The position numbers and the translations under genes are program-made. A stretch of DNA of 5,132 nt from Anaerolineaceae bacterium UBA700 (GTDB lineage Bacteria > Chloroflexota > Anaerolineae > Anaerolineales > Anaerolineaceae): positions 1-5,132 of the forward strand of contig DBMK01000154.1 of assembly GCA_002298885.1 (NCBI GenBank). The letters are read 5' to 3'. Shown one piece after another: positions 1-5,109 of this stretch. How positions within the stretch are numbered: the first letter of the stretch is position 1; each line of letters begins with the position of its first letter. The notes beneath the pieces were generated by a model. It made no database searches and was not told the origin of the DNA. It worked only from the letters and a program-made list of their open reading frames with translations.

Positions 1-65
1 GCCTCTTGACAAAACGTATCCTGACCCTTACAGGGTGCTTTGCGAAGGGGAAGGGAGGTATATTT

Positions 66-110
66 TTAGAGTTTTTGGCGGAGATCTCCGCCAAAAACTC
101 TAATTTTTTT
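66..110 (+). terminator. Perfect 38-bp palindrome plus T-tract, probable terminator of a gene left of the window
   Basis: Bases 66-103 read identically on both strands with no mismatch; the core is GGCGGAGATCTCCGCC, flanked by T5/A5 and AGAG/CTCT arms. On the + strand it is followed directly by seven T's (104-110), which fits an intrinsic terminator for a + strand gene entering from the left. On the minus strand the hairpin is preceded by A's and followed by TAAAAATATA, with no U-tract, so it would be a weaker terminator for the MerR gene that ends at 152, although the stem would form in that transcript as well. The upstream gene itself is not visible. Confidence 0.6.
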
Positions 111-149
111 CTCCCCCTTCCTTTTAGGGAAGGGGGCCGGGGGGTTAGG
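111..149. repeat. C-rich/G-rich hairpin, likely dispersed intergenic repeat
   Basis: CCCCCTTCC (113-121) and GGAAGGGGG (128-136) form a 9-bp stem around the six-base loop TTTTAG, followed by a G-rich tail (139-144) and TTAGG. This 'ccccttcc - agggaagggggccggggg' shape resembles dispersed palindromic elements common between genes in many bacterial genomes. That resemblance is recalled, not searched. It lies immediately downstream of the MerR stop codon, so it would be in the 3' end of that transcript. A related G-rich stretch at 47-58 on the other side of the 38-bp palindrome could pair with the same C-rich arm. Confidence 0.45.
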
Positions 150-151
150 TC

Positions 152-1501
152 TTAATCTACCGCGACGTAGATCCACATGACCGAGTCATCGCTGCCCAGC
201 TTGAAGCCTTCGTCGTAGATTTCCATATCGAAGCGGTCCGGGTGCAGCTTCAAGCCGGCCTCGGGAATCCAGACCTGGTAGATGTTGCGGTAGGTCTCCG
301 GCAGGGTATCCAGTTTACCGCGGTGAGCAAAGACGGCATAGCGGTGCGCCGGCACCATGCGCAGAACGAAGCCCTCTGGCAGGGTTTCGGCGCTCTTAAT
401 CTCGACCCCCGAGACGTATTCAAACACGCCCTCCTCTGCGCCTTCCACCCAGTTGCACACCCCAAAGACTTCTGGCTGCGGCGGATATTTCATCTGCTCC
501 ATACGCTGGTTGAATTTATCCCACATGTGGCTAATCTCGTTGTGCTGGTTCTTACCCAGGTAGCGATAGCCCATGACCATGAACGCTGGACGTTCCACGA
601 TTTTTGTATCCATTGCATTTTCCTCCTGCTCCCCGTCCGGCCTGCCTCTCACAGGCGGTCGCGGCCTCTCAACCGGAGCTTGCACTTCGACGATGCGGCA
701 GGCTGGCCCTTCGGGGTCCGACTCGTCTAAAATCAATTCCCGCACCGGGCCGCACGGCTTGTATCCGTGCTGCTCAATCCAGGCGAACAAAGCGCCGTAA
801 GCCTGGGAAATGGTGCTAAAATCGCCAGTGTGCAGCACGCTGGCCACGCAGTCGATGGCAGGCAGGCGGCGGATGCTCACCTCGCCTGCGGCCCTTGTGC
901 CCAGGCGGCGCGGGTTGAAGTTCTCGACCACCACTGCCAGCTCGACATGAATGTCGCGCTCGGTGTATTCGGGGTCGTGGTACAGCGTAAACCAGGGGCC
1001 TTCGGTTTTGATCCCGTTCTCCTTTAAAAAGGCCACGATTTCCCGGCTAATCCGCTCCCAGTACTGCGGAGCCGCCTCGAAACGGGGCAGCGTGGCGCGC
1101 TGTGAAGCAATCGTCTGCGCTTCGATGCGCTTAAGCACCACCTCGTAGTCTGGTTGGCTGCCCTCTTTTTCAATTTGCTTCAAGCGTCCTTCCACCTGAG
1201 CCAGGCGCGACTGTTCGAGCTGGACGCGTAGGCTCAGCTCTTGCTGCTTGCGCTGCAGGATGCGCCCGAGCTCGGCTGCTGGCAGGTCCACGTTTAGCAT
1301 AGGGCGAATCTGTTCGAGCGAAAAGCCCAGGTCCTTTAGGGCCAGGATGCGGTTGAGGCGCGGCAGTTGCTGCAAGGAGTAATAGCGGTAGCCGGTAAAG
1401 CGGTCGATCCAGACCGGCTTGAGCAGCCCCACTTTTCCATAATGACGCAGTGCTTTGACCGTGACGTGCGCCAGCCTGGAGAAGTCGCCGATCTTTAACA
1501 T
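152..1501 (-). CDS. MerR-family transcriptional regulator with two tandem GyrI-like effector-binding domains
   Basis: Predicted cytoplasmic DNA-binding regulator of 449 residues. Residues 1-70 are a MerR winged helix-turn-helix (LKIGDFSRLAHVTVKALRHY, then the wing GLLKP...TGYRYY). Residues 77-113 are a helical, Gln/Glu/Arg-rich stretch suited to the antiparallel dimerisation coil of the family. Residues 117-277 match a BmrR/GyrI-type effector domain, with the conserved Glu in GPVRE (E255) and in VEVQAPV (E272), positions that in BmrR-like proteins contact cationic, often lipophilic drugs. Residues 299-449 are a second effector domain, closer to the Cass2/YdeE type (FGVCNW, then FDMEIYDEGF). 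BmrR-like proteins normally end near residue 277-280, so the second domain is an addition. The linker 278-296 is Arg/Pro/Glu-rich. The ATG start at 1501 has AAGGAGAG just upstream. The gene has its own MerR-type promoter and is probably autoregulated. The ligand and other targets are unknown; no efflux pump gene is in view. Confidence 0.9.
   Translation of the reverse strand: MLKIGDFSRLAHVTVKALRHYGKVGLLKPVWIDRFTGYRYYSLQQLPRLNRILALKDLGFSLEQIRPMLNVDLPAAELGRILQRKQQELSLRVQLEQSRLAQVEGRLKQIEKEGSQPDYEVVLKRIEAQTIASQRATLPRFEAAPQYWERISREIVAFLKENGIKTEGPWFTLYHDPEYTERDIHVELAVVVENFNPRRLGTRAAGEVSIRRLPAIDCVASVLHTGDFSTISQAYGALFAWIEQHGYKPCGPVRELILDESDPEGPACRIVEVQAPVERPRPPVRGRPDGEQEENAMDTKIVERPAFMVMGYRYLGKNQHNEISHMWDKFNQRMEQMKYPPQPEVFGVCNWVEGAEEGVFEYVSGVEIKSAETLPEGFVLRMVPAHRYAVFAHRGKLDTLPETYRNIYQVWIPEAGLKLHPDRFDMEIYDEGFKLGSDDSVMWIYVAVD
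611..627 (-). promoter_or_regulatory. Internal ribosome-binding site and ATG for a stand-alone second effector domain
   Basis: Inside the MerR gene, a consensus AGGAGG (627 to 622) lies 8 bases before an in-frame ATG (613-611), which is codon 297. This is exactly where the second effector domain begins. Initiation here would give a 153-residue stand-alone Cass2/YdeE-like protein (613 to 152). The site is as strong as those of the real gene starts in this window, so it is unlikely to be chance. It suggests either two products from one reading frame, or two formerly separate genes whose intervening stop was lost. Translation from this site is inferred. Confidence 0.6.
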
Positions 1502-1525
1502 TTACTCTCCTTTTCGTATGAAAGT

Positions 1526-1539
1526 CTGAAGGCCTTCAG
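1526..1539. promoter_or_regulatory. 14-bp perfect palindrome in the MerR 5' untranslated region
   Basis: CTGAAGGCCTTCAG is a perfect inverted repeat lying between the -10 box (1553-1548) and the ribosome-binding site of the MerR gene, roughly at the start of the predicted transcript. It could be a second protein-binding site or a 5-bp RNA stem with a four-base loop protecting the 5' end. Position and symmetry are seen directly; function is inferred. Confidence 0.35.
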
Positions 1540-1547
1540 CACGAGTC

Positions 1548-1578
1548 AGTATAGTTTATCCCCTTGGGGGAGAGTCAA
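1548..1578 (-). promoter_or_regulatory. MerR-type promoter/operator with 19-bp spacer
   Basis: On the minus strand, TTGACT (1578-1573) and TATACT (1553-1548) each match the sigma-70 consensus at five of six positions and are separated by 19 bp, longer than the usual 17. Over-long 19-20-bp spacers are the hallmark of promoters activated by MerR-family proteins, which untwist the DNA to realign the boxes. The spacer holds the dyad TCCCC-CAA-GGGGA (1571-1559). The run from the -35 box into this dyad closely resembles the BmrR/Mta class of operators, which have CTCCCC and AGGGGA half-sites. The gene just downstream is a MerR protein, so autoregulation is the natural reading. The 5' leader would be about 40 bases. 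Confidence 0.75.
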
Positions 1579-1591
1579 GCATGAGTTTTTT

Positions 1592-1625
1592 TGAAAAATG
1601 CGGGGAAATTTCCCCGCATTTTTCA
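1592..1625 (-). terminator. 34-bp perfect palindrome, intrinsic terminator of the serine hydrolase operon
   Basis: Bases 1592-1625 are perfectly self-complementary: a GC core (TGCGGGG / CCCCGCA) around AAATTT, with A5 before and T5 after. Because the A- and T-runs are part of the palindrome, it can end transcription in either direction. It begins 11 bases after the stop codon of the serine hydrolase on the minus strand, so that is its obvious client. It also insulates the MerR promoter, whose -35 box is 13 bases further on. Confidence 0.85.
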
Positions 1626-1636
1626 GAATTACGCAT

Positions 1637-3133
1637 TTATTGGTTAAGTTGGTTATAGTAGTTGAAAACCGCCCGGGATAGGTCGGCGATGAGCTTATTC
1701 GCCGGGTCGAACACCAGTTGGGTCTGGTTGTGCAGGTAAACCGTCAGCACGAAGTTGCCGCCGGGCGTGTACACTATCCCCGCATCACCGATCGTGTGCA
1801 GCAGGCCGTCCGACTCGGTGATCCAGCCGTGCTTATGGGCAATCTGCGTTCCCTCGGGCAGCCCGGCGGTGATCAGCATCGGCAGCTTATTGCCGATCAG
1901 GTAGTTGATCATAGCCTTGCACTTGTTCTGGGTGAACTGCCCCGGGAAGACAGCCACCAGCGCCCCGCCGCCCATGTCGGCGCACTGGTAGATATCGTCC
2001 AGCAGCATGCCCATCTCGGCCGGCGTCGTCTGGTTGTACGGGTCGGGCTGAGTATTGATATCCGTGCGCTGGTTCGCCGGCGTGGTGATCCGCTTGAGCA
2101 ATGGCGCGCCGGGATAAAAGTAGCCCGCTAAAAACGTGTTCTTCAGGCCCAGCGCTTCCATGTCCTTGGTAACCTCGAGCGGGCCGGTGTCCTTGTTGAT
2201 CACGTCCTGCATCAGCTTGTCCGCCGGCTCATTTTCGGATGCTTCTATCATCCCCGCCAGCAGCGAATCGATTCCGCTCGGCGTCGGCTCGGGGATATGC
2301 TGGAAGATGGAGACCATGATCGGGATCTTAATCGTGCTGGCGGCAGTGAAGGCGATATCCCCCGGCACGTCCTTGCCGTTCTGCAGCGCAAAATGGATTT
2401 CCTGGTTGGTCTGCAGGTCCAACAGATACAGCTCGGCTTCTCCCTCGAAGGCATCGACAGAAATTACCTGTTTGAGCAGGATTTGCAGGTTTTGAAAAGA
2501 CGGCCGCGGCGGGTTGACCTTGTTGTAGGATAAACTCACCACCCGCGCCGAGGGGGATTTGAGCGCATCTTCGAGTAAAATCACCGCCCGCTCCACGTCC
2601 ATCACTGTTCCGGCGTGGCCGGACTGGAAATTGGTGCTGCCCGGCACGGGGAAGGAGGAGGATGGCGGCTGGTCGTAGCGCGGTACGATCTCTGTGTTCA
2701 GGTAACTACGCAGACGTTCTTCCTGGATCGTAAAGCGCAGCGGCACATCGGTGGCGGTCGGGATACGGTTCCACAGGTAATCCCAGAACGCGCTCCAAAA
2801 CGGCTGGTTGATCCGCTCCAGATCGGCTGCGGCCATCATCGATTCGAGGTCCAGCTCAAAACCCAGCACCGCCGGCTTCACCTGGATCACCGCGTCGGCG
2901 TAATGAATCTCGACCGGGATGGAGTACGCCTGCACGATTCTCTCCTGGGCCTGTTGCTGTGTCAGGCCGCCGACGGGAATGCCGGCGATCACCATTCCAG
3001 CGGGAAATATCGAACGGATGCGACTGTAACTTACAAGTTGGAAGACAGTGACGAGGACTGCCAAAACGATAAAAACGATCGAAATCAAACGCAGAACGAC
3101 GACGCTCGTCCTTGGGCGTAACCTTGATATCAC
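1637..3133 (-). CDS. Membrane-anchored serine hydrolase of the class A beta-lactamase/PBP fold with VanW-type peptidoglycan-binding region
   Basis: A 498-residue envelope protein. Residues 11-36 form one hydrophobic segment after a basic N-terminus, so the rest should be outside the membrane. Residues about 44-200 resemble the PG_binding_4 region of VanW/YoaR-like proteins (VIAGIPVGGLTQQQAQERI, then YDQPP and HAGTVMDVE). Residues about 215-498 have the active-site motifs of the beta-lactamase family: S266-T-I-K269 (nucleophile motif SxxK), S299-E-N301 (in place of SDN) and K434-H-G436 (in place of KTG), followed by W437. I see no ExxLN omega-loop motif; the corresponding stretch, about 350-370, is TTPANQRTDINTQPDPYNQ. 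A DD-peptidase-like or other acyl-serine role is therefore as likely as antibiotic hydrolysis. The start is GTG at 3133, supported by AGGAG seven bases upstream. It is the second gene of an operon, 42 bases after the lipoprotein. Confidence 0.85.
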   Translation of the reverse strand: MISRLRPRTSVVVLRLISIVFIVLAVLVTVFQLVSYSRIRSIFPAGMVIAGIPVGGLTQQQAQERIVQAYSIPVEIHYADAVIQVKPAVLGFELDLESMMAAADLERINQPFWSAFWDYLWNRIPTATDVPLRFTIQEERLRSYLNTEIVPRYDQPPSSSFPVPGSTNFQSGHAGTVMDVERAVILLEDALKSPSARVVSLSYNKVNPPRPSFQNLQILLKQVISVDAFEGEAELYLLDLQTNQEIHFALQNGKDVPGDIAFTAASTIKIPIMVSIFQHIPEPTPSGIDSLLAGMIEASENEPADKLMQDVINKDTGPLEVTKDMEALGLKNTFLAGYFYPGAPLLKRITTPANQRTDINTQPDPYNQTTPAEMGMLLDDIYQCADMGGGALVAVFPGQFTQNKCKAMINYLIGNKLPMLITAGLPEGTQIAHKHGWITESDGLLHTIGDAGIVYTPGGNFVLTVYLHNQTQLVFDPANKLIADLSRAVFNYYNQLNQ

Positions 3134-3145
3134 GATGCGACTCCT
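3134..3145 (-). promoter_or_regulatory. Ribosome-binding site deciding a GTG start
   Basis: AGGAG (3145-3141) precedes GTG (3133-3131) by seven bases. There is no ATG nearby in frame, and the hydrophobic anchor follows at a normal distance (residue 11), so the GTG is the start. No separate promoter or terminator is evident in the 42 bases before it, which supports co-transcription with the lipoprotein gene. Confidence 0.7.
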
Positions 3146-3175
3146 GCGGGCAATTCTACCAGATAAGAGGTGTGA

Positions 3176-3928
3176 TTATGGAATCAAAACACTCTTAAGG
3201 CGTTGGTCCAATAATGCCGCCAGCGTGAGAATATCCGCAGTGGGTTTCGTGCCATCCTGATACATACTTAAGAGAAGGAAAACCACGTCTCCCCGGCGAG
3301 CCAGAACCATGTCGCCGCGCAGGGTCATCGTTTGAGCATCTACGGTAAACGTAAATCCGAGCGAGCGCTGGCCCAGGCGGTCTGCGCCGCTGAGCACCAT
3401 GGCGTTTCCCCCCATGCCGGAGCCAAAGCTTTGCGTCGCTTTGGCCGGGTCGCCGAGCTGATTATCGAACGCCGTGCTCTCTTCGGGGGTCAGGGGCGTA
3501 AAGAGCGTACCCAGCACGAACTGGTATGTGTCCGTGCTGGCATTCAAGAAGGCAAAATAATTGGCCGGTTTGGCCTTTGAAAACGAGCCCTGGAAAAGGT
3601 TGGAAATTTCATCCGGGGTCACGCTCAACTGTTTCTGTGATTCGGCATCCAGGACCTGAAATCCAATTGGCAGATCGCTTTGGTTCAGGATAACGCCGCT
3701 GAGATCGACCGGTGCCGGCTGTACCGTGGCTTCCGGTTCAGCAGTCGCAACGCCGCCGGGCGCGGTTGGAAGCGTCAGCGAGGGCGCCGCCTCGGTTGGC
3801 GCCTGCGTGACGCCCGGGGTTGGGCTAGCCGTGGGCTGTCCGGTGTCCGATAAAAAGGGCAGGGCGCAGGCTGCCGAAGCCAGCATAAAAATTAGACTGG
3901 CGAGAAGTATTCTCGATTGCTTGTTCAT
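3176..3928 (-). CDS. Lipoprotein of unknown function with Thr/Pro-rich linker
   Basis: A 250-residue predicted lipoprotein. MNKQSRILLASLIFMLASAAC is a lipoprotein signal peptide with the lipobox SAAC, slightly unusual in having Ser at -3; C21 is the only Cys. Residues about 27-75 are a disordered Thr/Pro/Ala/Glu linker (TASPTPGVTQAPTEAAP...), which would hold a globular domain away from the membrane. Residues about 76-250 are an alpha/beta domain with no family I can name (VILNQSDLPIGFQVLD... ending in a helix ALLDQRLKSV). The reading frame is open upstream to 4183, but I chose the ATG at 3928 because AGGAGG lies six bases before it, the signal peptide starts there, and the longer version would run through the divergent promoter region into the neighbouring transglycosylase gene. 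It is first in an operon with the serine hydrolase, so it may be a partner of that protein; this is inferred from position only. Confidence 0.8.
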   Translation of the reverse strand: MNKQSRILLASLIFMLASAACALPFLSDTGQPTASPTPGVTQAPTEAAPSLTLPTAPGGVATAEPEATVQPAPVDLSGVILNQSDLPIGFQVLDAESQKQLSVTPDEISNLFQGSFSKAKPANYFAFLNASTDTYQFVLGTLFTPLTPEESTAFDNQLGDPAKATQSFGSGMGGNAMVLSGADRLGQRSLGFTFTVDAQTMTLRGDMVLARRGDVVFLLLSMYQDGTKPTADILTLAALLDQRLKSVLIP

Positions 3929-3958
3929 CCTCAACCTCCTGCGATACGTGGAATGCTC

Positions 3959-3967
3959 ATTGTAACA
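3959..3967 (-). promoter_or_regulatory. Probable extended -10 promoter of the lipoprotein/serine hydrolase operon
   Basis: On the minus strand TGTTACAAT (3967-3959) is an extended -10 element (TGn followed by TACAAT). The expected start would give a leader of about 24 bases before the ATG at 3928. The -35 region (GACTAA-like, near 3985) is poor, as is common with extended -10 promoters. Confidence 0.45.
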
Positions 3968-3986
3968 TGAACGTAATAAGTTAGTC

Positions 3987-4020
3987 TTTTTGTTTTTTTT
4001 GGGCAGCGCCGCCGCCCAAA
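3987..4020. promoter_or_regulatory. T-tract plus GC-rich dyad between divergent promoters
   Basis: A run of T's interrupted by one G (3987-4000) leads into TTTGGGC (3998-4004), which pairs with GCCCAAA (4014-4020) across nine GC-rich bases. It lies between the minus-strand -10 (3959-3967) and the plus-strand -35 (4041-4046). Neither orientation places U's after the stem, so it is not a good intrinsic terminator. It could be a shared operator or a bent-DNA site controlling both operons; that is inference. Confidence 0.35.
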
Positions 4021-4040
4021 TAACCAAAAGCCAATATCCC

Positions 4041-4069
4041 TTGAATAAATAGAACAAAAGTACTATAAT
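4041..4069 (+). promoter_or_regulatory. Strong sigma-70-type promoter of the transglycosylase operon
   Basis: TTGAAT (4041-4046) and a perfect TATAAT (4064-4069) are separated by exactly 17 bp. Transcription would begin near 4076, giving a leader of about 25 bases before the ATG at 4101. The -10 box overlaps the in-frame ATG at 4068, which therefore cannot be the start from this promoter. Confidence 0.8.
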
Positions 4070-4100
4070 GGGTTCAACTACAAGTGAGAGGTTGATCCGG

Positions 4101-4670
4101 ATGTCGAGAACCCAACAAGCCATTTTCCCGTGTGTTTTTATCGCCGTTCTGGCCGTTGTTCTGCTGACCGGCTTTGTGGCCAATACCGGCGTGGCCCAGT
4201 CCTCCGAACAGGCTTCAACCGAAACCGCAGCCGCGGATTCAGGGCAGCAATCAAGCTGTGGACTGCCGCAGAGCTATCCGGCGGCTGTTCTGAATTGGTG
4301 CAGCCTGATCGAAACCTACGCCGCAAAATTCAACCTGGAAGGTCGTTTGCTGGCGGCAGTCATCCTGGAAGAAAGCGGCGGCAATCCCGATGCTTACAGC
4401 CACAGCGGCGCCGTCGGATTGATGCAGGTCATGCCCCGCGACGGCCTGGCGGCGGATTTCACGTGCAGCGGAAGGCCGTGTTTTGCCTCCCGGCCAACGA
4501 TGGCCGAGCTGTACGATCCGGAATTCAACATCTCATATGGGGCTCGCATGCTGGCGGGGCTGATCCAAAAACTCGGCAGCGAACGCGACGCCTTGAAAGC
4601 CTACGGGCCGAAGGATTATGGATATACTTATGCTGATACGGTGCTCTCAATCTTTGATAATTACCGCTGA
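4101..4670 (+). CDS. Secreted or membrane-anchored lytic transglycosylase (SLT/goose-lysozyme-like fold)
   Basis: A 189-residue protein that should cleave the MurNAc-GlcNAc bond of peptidoglycan outside the membrane. Residues 8-28 form a hydrophobic signal segment, with a possible signal peptidase site after GVA (30-32); if uncleaved it is an anchor. After a Ser/Thr/Ala/Gln linker, residues about 53-189 are the SLT domain: LLAAVILEESGGNP with catalytic Glu E91 just before S92, then GAVGLMQVMP (103-112). The usual third motif AYNAG is replaced by AYGP (167-170). Four Cys (C53, C67, C122, C127) could make two disulfides. The domain is compact, with no LysM or other binding module. I chose the ATG at 4101 rather than 4068 because 4068 lies in the promoter -10; AGAGGT precedes 4101 by eight bases. 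The next gene starts five bases after the stop. Confidence 0.88.
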   Translation: MSRTQQAIFPCVFIAVLAVVLLTGFVANTGVAQSSEQASTETAAADSGQQSSCGLPQSYPAAVLNWCSLIETYAAKFNLEGRLLAAVILEESGGNPDAYSHSGAVGLMQVMPRDGLAADFTCSGRPCFASRPTMAELYDPEFNISYGARMLAGLIQKLGSERDALKAYGPKDYGYTYADTVLSIFDNYR

Positions 4671-4675
4671 TTGGC

Positions 4676-5086
4676 ATGCTAAAAAGAATCATCCGATCGA
4701 CATCCATCCTGGTAATTCTCATCCTGGCGGGCTGCTACGCTCCCCCACCCGCGCTTACCGACCTCTCGGTTACGCTGAGCGGAAACAGCTACATCCCAGA
4801 ATCCTGGCGTGTTCCGGCTGCGGCGCAAATCACGCTGCGCCTGGAGAATAAAGACAGCGTACGCCACGATTGGATCATCCTGTACCGCCAGGCGACCAGT
4901 CCATTCGATTCCGACGACGAAGCCAGCATTTTTTGGAGATATTCAATCGAGCCCGGAAAGAGCGAGACGGTCCAGTTTACTGCTCCGGCTGCTGCTGGAA
5001 ACTACCCGGTGGTCGACGCGACCTACCTGGGTGATGGCATGGCCGGCCAGTTGACCGTCGTACAATTCCAAGACAGCCCAAAATAA
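4676..5086 (+). CDS. Cupredoxin-fold lipoprotein with degenerate copper site
   Basis: A 136-residue lipoprotein. MLKRIIRSTSILVILILAGC has a perfect lipobox LAGC with lipidated C20. Residues about 29-131 look like a small cupredoxin beta-sandwich: SGNSYIPESWRVPAAAQITL, LENKDSVRHDWIIL, FTAPAAAGNYPVVDATYLGDGMAGQLTVV. In copper cupredoxins such as auracyanin or plastocyanin the ligands are a His in the 'HxW/HxF' strand and a Cys-His-Met set near the end. Here H64 and M122 are in the right places, but the Cys position appears to be D114 and the second His is missing, so a type 1 blue copper site is not expected. The start at 4676 lies five bases after the transglycosylase stop with no clear ribosome-binding site, suggesting translational coupling. 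It probably acts at the membrane surface; its function is unknown. Confidence 0.75.
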   Translation: MLKRIIRSTSILVILILAGCYAPPPALTDLSVTLSGNSYIPESWRVPAAAQITLRLENKDSVRHDWIILYRQATSPFDSDDEASIFWRYSIEPGKSETVQFTAPAAAGNYPVVDATYLGDGMAGQLTVVQFQDSPK

Positions 5087-5109
5087 ATATGGCCATAATT
5101 AAGGGCTTG

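Noticed and set aside
6..36. TTGACA at 6-11 as a promoter and the small ACCCT-TAC-AGGGT hairpin at 24-36
   Set aside because: No acceptable -10 hexamer at 16-19 bp, and no gene follows on the + strand. The five-base stem alone is too weak to call.
242..730. 162-codon open frame on the + strand opposite the MerR gene
   Set aside because: Antisense to a well-supported coding region, has no ribosome-binding site or recognisable domain, and is expected by chance in GC-rich DNA.
2615..3121. 168-codon open frame on the + strand opposite the serine hydrolase
   Set aside because: Low-complexity Arg/His/Gln/Asp-rich translation, antisense to a gene with clear motifs, and no start signal.
1637..3133. 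Calling the serine hydrolase an antibiotic-resistance beta-lactamase
   Set aside because: No ExxLN motif is visible, the KTG position is KHG, and the membrane anchor and VanW-type region point to a cell-wall role.
4068..4100. Earlier in-frame ATG of the transglycosylase at 4068
   Set aside because: It lies within the -10 box of the only good promoter and so would not be in the transcript; the ATG at 4101 has a ribosome-binding site and a normal signal peptide.
3929..4183. Upstream extension of the lipoprotein reading frame to a start at 4183
   Set aside because: It would put 85 residues before a clear lipoprotein signal peptide, crosses both divergent promoters and overlaps the transglycosylase gene on the other strand. 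The ATG at 3928 has AGGAGG at ideal spacing.
4130..4636. 168-codon open frame on the + strand overlapping the transglycosylase in another frame
   Set aside because: Arg-rich shadow frame; the SLT motifs are in the frame starting at 4101.
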